In this document: piece after piece, positions 7,448-15,408 of the stretch
Layout of the letters: every line of letters starts with the position of its first letter
Position numbering within the stretch: position 1 is the first letter of the stretch
Assembly: GCA_902783705.1 (NCBI GenBank)
Contig: CACZSA010000192.1
Location: 1-20,257, forward strand
Source of the DNA: an uncultured Ruminococcus sp.
Lineage (GTDB): Bacteria > Bacillota > Clostridia > Oscillospirales > CAG-272
DNA: 20,257 bases
Direction of reading: 5' to 3'
Translations under genes and position numbers: made by a program
Notes under the pieces: model-generated
Told to the model about the DNA's origin: nothing
What the model saw: the letters and a program-made list of their open reading frames with translations, nothing else
Database searches by the model: none

Positions 7448-8896
7448 TCATTTCCCGTTATTCAGCCGCTCGGCGAGCATCCGTTCGGCGACGATCGGGT
7501 CGGCACGTCCGCCGCTCGCGCGCATCAGGGTGCCGAGGATCTGGCGGATCGCGGCGACCTTTCCGCGCCGATAGTCCGCGGCGGCCTTCTCCGAAGCGGC
7601 GATCGCAGCCTCGACGAGGGGGGCGAGGGTCTCCTCATCCGAGATCTTGAGCATCGATTCCCGCCCGGCGATGACCTCGGGGTCCTCCCCGCTCTCTGCC
7701 GCGAGATGCACGAGCCGCTTGGCCTGTCCGCTCACGATCCGGCCCTCTCCCATGAGTGCGCAGATCGAGGCGAGCGCGTCCGGGGAAATGTACTCGGCAG
7801 GATCGTCCCGGTCGAGGCGTTCGAGGACCTCCCCGACGAAAAGGCTCTCGCAGACGGCGGGATAAGACGTCGCCCGCGCGCACCGCGTGAAATAGTCCGT
7901 CAGGCGGACCGAGGCGGTGAGGAGGACGGCGTTGTCGGGTTTCACACCGAATTCGCTCGTCAGGGCATGGGCGGCCTCGTCCGGCATGGGCGGCATCGAG
8001 CGTGCGACGGCGTCCATCCATTCGTCGGTCAGTACGATCGGCGGCAGGTTCGGCTCGGTGAAGTAGCGGTAATCGACCGCGCCCTCCTTGTCGCGCATTT
8101 TCTCAGTCTTTCCCGTGTCCTCGTTGAAGCGGCGGGTCTCCGGACGGATCTCCTCCCCGGCTTCGAGCAGCGCGGTCTGGCGGAGGATCTCCTCCTCGAG
8201 CGCGCGGCCCACGTAGTTCACGGAATTGACGTTCTTGATCTCGCACTTGATCCCGAGATCGGTGTCCCCGCGCCGGCGCACGGAGATGTTCACGTCGCAC
8301 CGGAGAGATCCCTCGTTCATGCGGCAGTCCGAGACGCCCATGTAGCTGAGGATGCGGCGCAGGGAATTGAGATACGCCTTGGCCTCCTCCGGCGTGCGCA
8401 TCGCGGGCTCGCTGACGATCTCGATGAGCGGGACGCCCGCGCGGTTGTAGTCGACAAGGGTCTCCGCGCCCCGGTGGATGAGCTTCGCGGCGTCCTCCTC
8501 CATGTGGATGCGGATGAGCGGGATGCTCCTCTTCCCCGCGGAGGTCTCGATCGGGACCGCGCCGCCCTCGCAGACGGGACGCTCGAGCTGGGTGATCTGG
8601 TATCCCTTCGGCAGGTCGGGATAATAGTAGTTCTTCCGATCGAACCACGAGCGGCGGTTGATCCGGCATCCGAGGGCCAGACCTGCCTTCACCGCGAGCG
8701 CGACCGCTTCGTCCGAGAGGACCGGAAGCGCGCCCGGCATGCCGAGGCAGGTGGGGCAGACGCAGGAGTTCGGCGTGTCCCCGAAGCGCGCGCGGCAGGA
8801 GCAGAAGATCTTCCGCCCCGTTTTCAGCTCGACGTGCACCTCGAGGCCGATGACCGCTTCATAGCGTTCAGCAAGGCTTCGCATATCCGACGGCAT
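7448..8896 (-). CDS. gatB: Aspartyl/glutamyl-tRNA(Asn/Gln) amidotransferase subunit B
   Basis: Subunit of the GatCAB complex that phosphorylates the misacylated tRNA carboxylate and presents it for amidation, giving Gln-tRNA(Gln) and in many bacteria Asn-tRNA(Asn). It starts with the family signature YEAVIGLEVHVEL. It has CxC...CxxC zinc-site cysteines (CSCRARFGDTPNSCVCPTC), then LPKGYQITQ, the segment DYNRAGVPLIEIVSEP and DYRYFTEPNLPP. The C-terminal tRNA-binding helical YqeY-like domain ends with KVAAIRQILGTLM and a short tail. With the ATG at 8896 it has 482 residues, the usual length. That ATG is nine bases after AGGAGG; a TTG at 8920 lies upstream of that site and is rejected. The gene overlaps the end of gatA by 29 bases, which implies translational coupling. 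Confidence 0.97.
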   Translation of the reverse strand: MPSDMRSLAERYEAVIGLEVHVELKTGRKIFCSCRARFGDTPNSCVCPTCLGMPGALPVLSDEAVALAVKAGLALGCRINRRSWFDRKNYYYPDLPKGYQITQLERPVCEGGAVPIETSAGKRSIPLIRIHMEEDAAKLIHRGAETLVDYNRAGVPLIEIVSEPAMRTPEEAKAYLNSLRRILSYMGVSDCRMNEGSLRCDVNISVRRRGDTDLGIKCEIKNVNSVNYVGRALEEEILRQTALLEAGEEIRPETRRFNEDTGKTEKMRDKEGAVDYRYFTEPNLPPIVLTDEWMDAVARSMPPMPDEAAHALTSEFGVKPDNAVLLTASVRLTDYFTRCARATSYPAVCESLFVGEVLERLDRDDPAEYISPDALASICALMGEGRIVSGQAKRLVHLAAESGEDPEVIAGRESMLKISDEETLAPLVEAAIAASEKAAADYRRGKVAAIRQILGTLMRASGGRADPIVAERMLAERLNNGK

Positions 8897-10349
8897 CGCG
8901 GCCCACCTCCTTTCCGACAAACGGTTTCATCTCCGATTCCAGCGCGAAGGCCGCCCGGAACAGGGTCTTCTCCGCGCGCTTCTTTCCCATGAGCGAGAGT
9001 CCGACCGGGAGGTGACCGTCGCCGCCGCCCGGGATCTGCAGGGCCGGGATGCCCGTCAGGTTTGCGACCGTCGTGAAGCAGTCGCTCCGGTACAGGGCGG
9101 TCGGGTTGTCGGCATAGCTCCCGAGCCGGAACGCGACGCCCGAAGCCGTGGGCAGGAGTACCGCGTCGACCGTGTCGAGGGCCGTGTCCGTCTCCCGGCA
9201 GACCGTCGCCTGCGCCGCCTTGATCTTGCGGTAGTAGCCCCCGCCGTATGTCGAGGAGAGCGCGTAGGCCCCCGTGAGGATCCGACGCTTCACCTCGTCG
9301 CCGAAGCCCGCGCTCCGCGTCGCGCGCATCCGGTCCGCCGCCGTGGCGCCTTCCGCCGTCAGTCCGTAGCGGAGGCCGTCGAACCGCGCGAGATTCGAGG
9401 ATGCCTCCGCCGCCGCGACGACCATGTAGATCTCGAGCGCCATCTCCAGCGGCAGATCGACCTCCGTCACCCGCGCGCCGAGGGTCTCGAGGATCCTCGC
9501 GGCCCGGTTCATCGCGCGGCGCACCGACGACTCGCATTCGTCGAGCATCTCCGGACGCGGGATCCCGAAGGTCATCCCCGAGACGCCGCCGGTCAGCGCA
9601 AGCGTATAGTCTTCATCCGAATCGAATGTCGTCATGTCGCCCGGATCCCGCCCCGCGAGGAGATTCATGGCGAGCGCGCAGTCCGTCACGTCCCTCGTGA
9701 TCGGGCAGACGCAGTCCAGCGAGGAGGCGAGCTCCGTCATCCCCCGCCGGGACACGAGCCCGTAGGTCGGCTTGAGCGAGACGAGGCCGCAGAAGGAGGC
9801 CGGCTGACGCGCGCTTCCTCCGGTGTCCGACCCGATGGCCCAGACCGCCTCACGCGCCGCGACCGCCGCTGCCGATCCGCCCGACGAGCCGCCCGCGGAG
9901 CACGCCGGATCGAGCGGGTTGTGCGTCGGACCCGCGATCGAGCGTTCGGTCGACGAGCCCATCGCGAACTCGTCCATATTGGTCTTGCCGAGCAGGACGC
10001 ATCCCGCCGAGTCCGCCCGCTCCACGACCGCCGCCGTATAGTCCGGCACGAAGTCCGCGAGCATCTTCGAGGCGCACGTCATCCGCACGCCCTCCACGGC
10101 GAGGTTGTCCTTCGCGGCGTAGGGGATCCCGCAGAGCGCAGGCGCGCCGCTGTTTTTGAGCATTTCGTCCGCCGCGGAGGCCGCTTCGAGCGCACGCCGG
10201 GCCGTCGGGGTGATGTAGGCATGGATGGTGCTCTCCGTCTGCGTCATCCGCCCGAGATACGCCGCCGCCGCGTCCGAGGAGGAGAGCTCCCGCCTGTGCA
10301 GGGCCCGGGAAAGCTCCGCCGCCGTCATTTCCGTGATGTCCTGATTCAT
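8868..10349 (-). CDS. gatA: Aspartyl/glutamyl-tRNA(Asn/Gln) amidotransferase subunit A
   Basis: Amidase-signature subunit of GatCAB that hydrolyses glutamine and supplies ammonia through a channel to GatB. The catalytic triad is visible: Lys80 in PYAAKDN, the bridging Ser155 in SAGGSSGGS, and the nucleophile Ser179 in SDTGGSARQPA. GKTNMDEFAMGSS (121-133) is the usual signature of tRNA-dependent amidotransferases. The length of 493 residues is normal. The ATG at 10349 forms an ATGA overlap with the gatC stop codon and is preceded by AGGTGA. The 3' end overlaps gatB. The gene order C-A-B is the standard one. Confidence 0.98.
   Translation of the reverse strand: MNQDITEMTAAELSRALHRRELSSSDAAAAYLGRMTQTESTIHAYITPTARRALEAASAADEMLKNSGAPALCGIPYAAKDNLAVEGVRMTCASKMLADFVPDYTAAVVERADSAGCVLLGKTNMDEFAMGSSTERSIAGPTHNPLDPACSAGGSSGGSAAAVAAREAVWAIGSDTGGSARQPASFCGLVSLKPTYGLVSRRGMTELASSLDCVCPITRDVTDCALAMNLLAGRDPGDMTTFDSDEDYTLALTGGVSGMTFGIPRPEMLDECESSVRRAMNRAARILETLGARVTEVDLPLEMALEIYMVVAAAEASSNLARFDGLRYGLTAEGATAADRMRATRSAGFGDEVKRRILTGAYALSSTYGGGYYRKIKAAQATVCRETDTALDTVDAVLLPTASGVAFRLGSYADNPTALYRSDCFTTVANLTGIPALQIPGGGDGHLPVGLSLMGKKRAEKTLFRAAFALESEMKPFVGKEVGRDAVGYAKPC
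8903..8913 (-). promoter_or_regulatory. Ribosome-binding site that decides the gatB start
   Basis: The minus strand reads AAAGGAGGTGG, nearly a full anti-16S match, nine bases (from AGGAGG) before the ATG at 8896. It lies inside the end of gatA. Confidence 0.75.
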
Positions 10350-10681
10350 TCCGCGTCACCTACCACTCTCGGGACCGCCGCGTACGGGGCCTCGTATTTC
10401 GCCGCCTGCCGCAGGAGCGGGTTGTATCCTTCCCTCGGCTGATCCGCGCGCGCCTGCCCGGCTTCCTCCGGGAGCTTGACCGTGTAATCCGCCGTGTGGA
10501 TCGGCCCCTTCGTCGGCTCGCCGTCCGCGATGGGGGACTGTACGACGCGGTCGATGCGGGCGCGGATCTTTGCAAAATCCCCGGAGATCTCCGCCGCCGC
10601 CGGACCGTCCACCCGGAGCATCGCCGCCGAGACGAGCTTCTCGCCGACTTCGCCTCTGCCCTGAACGTCATTCGTTTCCAT
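10346..10681 (-). CDS. gatC: Aspartyl/glutamyl-tRNA(Asn/Gln) amidotransferase subunit C, divergent
   Basis: Small scaffold subunit that wraps around GatA and holds it to GatB. The 111 residues are a little longer than the usual 95-100. The N-terminal helical part is poorly conserved, but the C-terminal stretch NPLLRQAAKYEAPYAAVPRVV has the GatC pattern of a short helix followed by a VPRV-like end. Position supports the call as much as sequence: the stop codon overlaps the gatA start as ATGA. The ATG at 10681 follows AAAGGA with a six-base spacer, and that site lies within the end of nfo. The two genes overlap by 14 bases. Confidence 0.87.
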   Translation of the reverse strand: METNDVQGRGEVGEKLVSAAMLRVDGPAAAEISGDFAKIRARIDRVVQSPIADGEPTKGPIHTADYTVKLPEEAGQARADQPREGYNPLLRQAAKYEAPYAAVPRVVGDAE

Positions 10682-11537
10682 AGGATGTCCTTTCTCTGAT
10701 CGTCTGTATTTCCCGCGCGTAGCCCGCCTCGTCGTTCGGCGTTTCGAGGCAGAAGGGCAGTCCGCGGAGCATGGGATGCGTCACGACGTCCATGAGCGCG
10801 TCGAGTCCGATCGTCCCCTCACCGAGCTTCGCGTGCCGGTCCTTATGGGAGCCCTCGGGATGCATGGAGTCGTTGAGATGTACCGCGCGGAGACGGTCGA
10901 TCCCGATCACGCGGTCAAATTCCCGCAGGACGCCGTCGAAATCGTCCCGCACCGGATAGCCCGCGTCGCTGACGTGGCAGGTGTCGAGGCAGACGCCGAC
11001 ATGATCCCGCAGGCCCGGATCGACCCGGTCGAGGATCGCGCGGAGCTCTTCGAAATTCCGGCCGATCTCCGTACCCTTCCCCGCCATGGTCTCGAGCAGG
11101 ACCTTCGAATGCATCCCGTCCCACAGCACATGATCGAGCATGTCCGCGATGACCCGGATCCCCTCGTCGACGCCCTGTCCGACGTGACAGCCGGGATGGA
11201 AATTGTAGAGCGAGCCCGGGAGGCTTTCGAGGAATTCGAGCTCCCCGCGCATCGAATCCCGGGTGTATTCGCGCACCTCGGGCTTCTGCGAGCAGGGATT
11301 GTAGGTGTAGGGCGCGTGGGCGACGGGCATCTTCATCCCGTGCTCCGCGATGATCCGCCCGAGCGCCTCGACGTCCGCGGGATCGGCTTCCTTGTTCTTT
11401 CCGCCGCCCTTCGGGTTCTTCGTGAAATACTGGAACGTATCGCCGCCCAGCGCGAGAATGCGTCTGCCCATCGAGGCGTAGCCCTCCGAGAGGGAGAGAT
11501 GACATCCGAGATAATACGGCCGCACATCGGCGTTCAT
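10668..11537 (-). CDS. nfo: Endonuclease IV (AP endonuclease, Nfo)
   Basis: TIM-barrel, tri-zinc enzyme that cuts DNA 5' of abasic sites and removes blocked 3' ends in base excision repair. With the chosen start it has 289 residues, typical of Nfo. Metal-ligand motifs appear in order: VAHAPY (H74), NFHPG (H114), LLETMAG (E149), CLDTCH (D185, H188), VHLNDS (about H220), HKDRHAKLGEG (about 231-241) and CLETP (E265). The ATG at 11537 has AAAGGTGG six bases upstream; the GTG at 11546 lies in that site and is rejected. It leads the nfo-gatCAB operon and diverges from the yihY-like gene across a 106-base gap. Coupling a DNA repair gene to gatCAB has no obvious functional reason. Confidence 0.97.
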   Translation of the reverse strand: MNADVRPYYLGCHLSLSEGYASMGRRILALGGDTFQYFTKNPKGGGKNKEADPADVEALGRIIAEHGMKMPVAHAPYTYNPCSQKPEVREYTRDSMRGELEFLESLPGSLYNFHPGCHVGQGVDEGIRVIADMLDHVLWDGMHSKVLLETMAGKGTEIGRNFEELRAILDRVDPGLRDHVGVCLDTCHVSDAGYPVRDDFDGVLREFDRVIGIDRLRAVHLNDSMHPEGSHKDRHAKLGEGTIGLDALMDVVTHPMLRGLPFCLETPNDEAGYAREIQTIRERTSYGNE

Positions 11538-11581
11538 TGTTCCCACCTTTCTGTCCTCCCGGCATATTTTCGGGAAAACGG

Positions 11582-11589
11582 ACTATACT
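11582..11589. promoter_or_regulatory. Possible overlapping divergent -10 boxes between nfo and the yihY-like gene
   Basis: The stretch ACTATACT reads TATACT on the plus strand (11584-11589) and TATAGT on the minus strand (11582-11587). Either could be a -10 box for one of the divergent genes. I see no good -35 box at 16-18 bases on either side, so this is weak. Confidence 0.3.
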
Positions 11590-11605
11590 GAATTCGCAAA
11601 CATCA

Positions 11606-11630
11606 CGATCCGGCGTCCGATCCCGGATCG
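11606..11630. repeat. Perfect 8-bp inverted repeat in the leader of the yihY-like gene
   Basis: CGATCCGG (11606-11613) and CCGGATCG (11623-11630) are perfect inverted copies separated by nine bases. They end directly before the ribosome-binding site AAGGGAGG (11631-11638). The element could be a DNA operator (half-site spacing 17 bases) or an RNA hairpin in the 5' leader. Confidence 0.55.
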
Positions 11631-11643
11631 AAGGGAGGCCGAA

Positions 11644-12438
11644 GTGACGCGCGTATGGTCCCTCCGTCCGCTCGCGGAATACGGGCAGCACATGATCCGG
11701 GCCGCGCGGCGGGATCAGATCACGCTCCGCGCCGCCGAAGCGTCGTTTTTCCTCATCACGTCCGCCGTGCCGTTCTGTTCCCTGCTTCTCAGCCTGACGG
11801 GCGCGCTTCTCCCGGACGATATGGCGGACCTGCTCGACCGCCTGCCTCTGCCGCCGGAGTTCGACGCGTTCCTCGGCGCGCTCGCGAGAGAGCTTTCCGA
11901 TACGCCGGGGATCCCGCTTCTCTCGGTAAGCGCGGCGGCGACGCTCTGGTCCGCATCGCGCGGGATCTCCGCTGTCCGGCGCGGTCTCTGCCGAATCCTT
12001 TCAGGGGACGAGGGATCCCCGCTCGCGCGGCGTCTCAAGCCGATCCTGGCGACCGTCGCCGCGCTGATCATCTCCGCCGCGTTCCTGTTGACGGTCTCCG
12101 GCGCGATCCCGTTTCGCATCGGTCCGCTCGGGCATCTCTGCACGCTCGCCGCGCTGACGGGTTCGGTGTTCCTCGTCTACCGCGCGTCGGGCGGGGATTT
12201 GGGAGCATGGAAGGGCGCGCTCGCGGCTGCCGCCGGATGGATGGCGTTCGAGGCGCTCAATCCCACGGCGGTCGGGGCGTATGCCTCTCCGCTGTACGGA
12301 GCCTTCGCCGCCGTCACGCTCCTCATGCTCCGGCTGTATTTCCGGATGCTGCTGCTCTTCCTCGGCGCGGAAATCGCCGCGGGAGGGAGAGATCCCGTCG
12401 GAGGATCCGCAAGAAAAGAGGCAAACCGCTCTTCGTGA
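11644..12438 (+). CDS. YihY/BrkB (UPF0761) family inner-membrane protein
   Basis: Polytopic membrane protein of unknown function; the family was once called RNase BN in error. The 264 residues hold about six membrane segments, at roughly 33-55, 88-106, 133-155, 160-180, 188-204 and 217-243. Family marks are the first helix RAAEASFFLITSAVPF, the stretch ATLWSASRGISAVRRG (about 99-114), GAWKGALAAAAGW (187-199) and YGAFAAVTLLMLRLY followed by LFLGAEIA near the end. The start is GTG at 11644, with AAGGGAGG five bases upstream. It is the only plus-strand gene, diverges from nfo and converges on mltG. Its last 25 coding bases form one arm and most of the loop of a bidirectional terminator, and its TGA lies in the loop. 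Confidence 0.85.
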   Translation: MTRVWSLRPLAEYGQHMIRAARRDQITLRAAEASFFLITSAVPFCSLLLSLTGALLPDDMADLLDRLPLPPEFDAFLGALARELSDTPGIPLLSVSAAATLWSASRGISAVRRGLCRILSGDEGSPLARRLKPILATVAALIISAAFLLTVSGAIPFRIGPLGHLCTLAALTGSVFLVYRASGGDLGAWKGALAAAAGWMAFEALNPTAVGAYASPLYGAFAAVTLLMLRLYFRMLLLFLGAEIAAGGRDPVGGSARKEANRSS

Positions 12439-12451
12439 TTTGCCTCTTTTT
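12414..12451. terminator. Bidirectional intrinsic terminator between the yihY-like gene and mltG
   Basis: AAAAGAGGCAAA (12414-12425) and TTTGCCTCTTTT (12439-12450) form a perfect 12-base-pair stem with a 13-base loop. Five T end the element on the plus strand; the minus strand ends TTTTCTT. It serves the yihY-like gene in one direction and the DJ-1-to-mltG operon in the other, 34 bases after the mltG stop. The yihY-like stop codon (12436-12438) is in the loop. Confidence 0.92.
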
Positions 12452-12484
12452 GGCGTTTGCCGATCACCGATCAGGTGCGGGAGA

Positions 12485-14452
12485 TCACGGATTCCCGACG
12501 GCCTGACGCACTTCGTCCGACCAGGTCTCCGGGTGGTCCCAGTCGACGCCCCAGAAGATCGGATTGCTCCAGTCGATGTTGTTCCACCAGTTGCCGCCGG
12601 TCGTTCCGGTTGTCCCGGTTCCGCTCGTTCCGGTGTCACCGCCCGCGGTGCCGCCCGTCTGATCGTCAGCCCACGGATCGGGTTCTCCGGTGCCCTCGCC
12701 CTCCGTCTGCGTCTGGTCAGGCTTCGGTTCGGGCTCCACGTAGATCTGCGGAATGTTCGTCAGCTCGCCTCCGGAGGCCTGCGCGGCTTCGCGGATCTCG
12801 GCGATGTGCTGATCGTGCTCTTCCTTGGTCTCGGAGAAGAACGTCGTTCCCATACCGGAGACGAAGTAGTAGTACGGCGTTTCCTGCACCGTCAGTGCGG
12901 CGAGCAGAGCGGACGCCGAGGGATTCGCGATCGGTCCCGGGGGAAGCCCGTCGTGCTGGTACGTGTTGTACGGCGTGTCATAATAGAGGTCGACCGTGCG
13001 CTCCCCGGTATCGTGCGCGATCGCGTAGACGACCGTCGCGTCGGATTCCATGCGCGGGAAGACGTCGGGCCGCTTCAGGCGGTTGTGGAAGACGGAGGAT
13101 ACCTGCAAAAACTCCGACGGCGCGGCGGCTTCCTTCTCGATCATCGAGGCGAGGGTCACGATCTCGTCGACCGTGAAGCCGAGCTCTTCGCAGAGACTGC
13201 GGTATTCCTTCGTGAAGATCTGCGCGAAGCGGCGGAGCATCTTGTTGAGGACCGTCACCTCGCTCGAGTTCAGATAGAATTCGTAGGTGTCCGGGAAGAG
13301 GTAGCCGTCGAGACGGTAGATCCGGTCCTTCGTCCGTCCGCTCTCCTCGAGCTCGCGGATGAACCAGTAGTCGAAATCATAGTTCTGGATCGCGTCGACG
13401 AAGCCCTCCTTCGTCCCGATGCCGTACTGTTCGACAAAGAGACGGATGATTTCGTCGGTCGAAAAGCCCTCGGGAATGGTGACGCGCACCGTGCCCGTGA
13501 CCTCCTTCTCCTTGAATTCGGCGAGGAGGCTCTTGTAGTTCATCATCGGCGAGACGGTGTAGTCGCCCGCGATGTAGTTCTGGTCGTCCTTCTTGAAAAC
13601 GGCGTAGTATTTGAAGACCTTCGGATAGCGGATGACGTCGTTCCTGTACAGAATCGACGCCAGCTCGTCGAGCGTAGTGTACTCGGGAAGCGTGATCTCA
13701 ACGGCCTCATCGGGCTTGACGAACGCGAACACGTCGTTCGAGACGAGGATGATCGCGATCGCCGATACCACGGAGACAATGACGACGAAGATGATATAGA
13801 CGATGGCCTTGACGACGCTGACGACGGTGTTCCCGCCCGCGTCGCTCACGACCTTTTCCTTCGGCTTTTTCTCTTCTTCCTTCTTTTTCGGCGCGGCACG
13901 GCGTTCGGCGGATGCGTCGATCGAGAGATCGCTCGTGCGCGTCTTCATCATCTGCATGCTCGCGAGCGCAGCCTTGTTCTGCACCGACGAGGGCTTCTTC
14001 CTCGCCTCGGTGACAGCGGCCTCGCGCTCCGTGTGCTCCGCCGCCTTGACGGAGGCCTCGGTGAGACGGCTGAGCCGTGCGTTCTCCGCAGATCCGCTTC
14101 GATCGGCACGCTGAGGCTTCGGATTCTCCGATGCCCTCGACGTCACGGACCGGACGGGCTCGACGGCGCTTTCCTGACCTCGCTGAGCGGGCCGGATCTC
14201 GGCGACGGCGTCCGGGGATGCCTCGCGGATCGCGGGAGCCGTCCGTGCGGAGGCTGCATTTTCACGTGTCTCAGGCGTGCCGGAGGTTCTTTTCAGTACC
14301 CCGGACTGTCCTTCAACGGTGCGGCGGCGGTTCAGGACCTGTCCGTTGTTGCGGTTGATCTGGCTCTTCAGCCGGTCCGCCGCGTGTTCCCGGACGGTAA
14401 AGGTCCTGGTCGCGCCGAATTCTTCCTGACGGTTGTTTTCCGTAACCGTCAC
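12485..14452 (-). CDS. mltG: Endolytic murein transglycosylase MltG (YceG-like) with extended N- and C-termini
   Basis: Membrane-bound lytic transglycosylase that cleaves nascent glycan strands and so sets strand length. Residues 1-205 are hydrophilic and low in complexity, with a KKKEEEKKPKEK stretch before the membrane segment (about 211-237). The extracytoplasmic catalytic domain (about 250-560) shows LDGYLFPDTYEF, the catalytic Glu region ASMIEKEAA (E439 likely), ESDATVVYA and TPYNTYQHDGLPPGPI. A Pro/Glu- then Gly/Thr-rich linker (about 567-620) leads to a Trp-rich tail that holds two copies of a DWxxPxxW unit. The total of 655 residues compares with about 340-400 for a simple MltG. The start is a GTG at 14452, the first possible start after an in-frame TAG; the ribosome-binding site is weak. 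It lies 27 bases after the CPBP gene and is last in its operon. Confidence 0.95.
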   Translation of the reverse strand: MTVTENNRQEEFGATRTFTVREHAADRLKSQINRNNGQVLNRRRTVEGQSGVLKRTSGTPETRENAASARTAPAIREASPDAVAEIRPAQRGQESAVEPVRSVTSRASENPKPQRADRSGSAENARLSRLTEASVKAAEHTEREAAVTEARKKPSSVQNKAALASMQMMKTRTSDLSIDASAERRAAPKKKEEEKKPKEKVVSDAGGNTVVSVVKAIVYIIFVVIVSVVSAIAIILVSNDVFAFVKPDEAVEITLPEYTTLDELASILYRNDVIRYPKVFKYYAVFKKDDQNYIAGDYTVSPMMNYKSLLAEFKEKEVTGTVRVTIPEGFSTDEIIRLFVEQYGIGTKEGFVDAIQNYDFDYWFIRELEESGRTKDRIYRLDGYLFPDTYEFYLNSSEVTVLNKMLRRFAQIFTKEYRSLCEELGFTVDEIVTLASMIEKEAAAPSEFLQVSSVFHNRLKRPDVFPRMESDATVVYAIAHDTGERTVDLYYDTPYNTYQHDGLPPGPIANPSASALLAALTVQETPYYYFVSGMGTTFFSETKEEHDQHIAEIREAAQASGGELTNIPQIYVEPEPKPDQTQTEGEGTGEPDPWADDQTGGTAGGDTGTSGTGTTGTTGGNWWNNIDWSNPIFWGVDWDHPETWSDEVRQAVGNP

Positions 14453-14479
14453 CTCGCTTTCATGGGGAAATCCCCCGTT

Positions 14480-15406
14480 CTAACGCCCCGCGGCCGCCGC
14501 GACGACGAACACAAGGATCAGAACGAGGAAGGTCGGGGTGAAAAACGCCTCGGCGATGTGCGAAAACGGACCGCGGCGGTCCTTCGCCTCATATCCGGTG
14601 GGGACGTTTGCCTCGGCGTAGCCCCGGTAAATATGCTGCGCCTCGAAGCACATGAGCATCCCCGAAAAGAGGGCGACGGCGCAGAGCAGGATGACAAGCA
14701 GGAGCATGCTGATGTTCTGCTTGTCCGCGATATACAGGATGTACCGCTCCCCGAGCACCACCGCGGCGTCGTAGCAGGCATGCACGAGGATCGCCGCGAG
14801 GAGGGAACGGGTGGCGTACAGGACCGACGCGAGGACGAGCCCCGCGGCGAAGTACACCGGGAAGCGGGCGAGGGAGAAATGCGACATGGCGAACATCGCC
14901 GCGCTCACAAAGGCGGCAAGCGGCGCGCCGTAGCATTCGTACTCGCCGACCACCACGCCGCGGAAGAGGAATTCCTCCGTCACGGCGGGGAGAATGGCGA
15001 ACGCGACGACGAGATACAGTCCGTCGAAGAAGCGGTCGCCGAGCGCAAAGGCCGCGTATTCCGTCACCGACGAGGACGCGAACGCCTCCGGCGCGATCCG
15101 GTAGAGGAGCACCGAGAGGATCACGGTCACCGACGAGAGGAAGAGAAACGCCTGCAGCAAATAGAGCAGCTGGGACGGCGGGAAGAGCCTGAGCCGCAGC
15201 TTCGGCGTGAATTCCCGGCCCCGGATCCGGCAGTAGAAGAGCGACGGAACCGCGTAAACCAGAAGCTCGATCACCACGACGGCGAGGTACGGGTTCTCGC
15301 GGAGCCCGAGCGTGTCCGTCGGGATGAGGTTCGTCGCCAGAATCAGCCCGAAAACCGCCAGCACGAGGACCGGCGTCCAGAGGGCGGCTTTAAACCCGGA
15401 GCGCAA
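14480..15406 (-). CDS. CPBP family intramembrane metalloprotease
   Basis: Multi-pass protein of the CAAX-prenyl-protease / bacteriocin-processing (CPBP, Abi) family. The three conserved motifs are present: EEFLFRG (Glu144, Glu145, Arg149), FAMSH with His176, and HACYD with His209. These form the putative metal-dependent active site inside the membrane. The 308 residues contain about eight hydrophobic segments, the last at about 290-306. The substrate cannot be predicted; prokaryotic members are often linked to bacteriocin maturation or immunity, but nothing nearby suggests that here. The start is TTG at 15406, two bases after the stop of the cyclo-ligase gene and six bases after AAGGG, so translation is probably coupled. 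No better in-frame start lies before the first membrane segment. Confidence 0.88.
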   Translation of the reverse strand: MRSGFKAALWTPVLVLAVFGLILATNLIPTDTLGLRENPYLAVVVIELLVYAVPSLFYCRIRGREFTPKLRLRLFPPSQLLYLLQAFLFLSSVTVILSVLLYRIAPEAFASSSVTEYAAFALGDRFFDGLYLVVAFAILPAVTEEFLFRGVVVGEYECYGAPLAAFVSAAMFAMSHFSLARFPVYFAAGLVLASVLYATRSLLAAILVHACYDAAVVLGERYILYIADKQNISMLLLVILLCAVALFSGMLMCFEAQHIYRGYAEANVPTGYEAKDRRGPFSHIAEAFFTPTFLVLILVFVVAAAAGR

Positions 15407-15408
15407 GA

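Noticed and set aside
7706..10442. Two long plus-strand open frames opposite gatB and gatA (428 and 476 residues)
   Set aside because: Both are shadow frames of the gat genes, with Arg/Ala/Asp-rich sequence and no domain signature.
14461..14476. A GGGGGATTTCCCC hairpin between the CPBP gene and mltG
   Set aside because: The stem is only about four pairs, with no U-run, in a 27-base gap. It may be chance.
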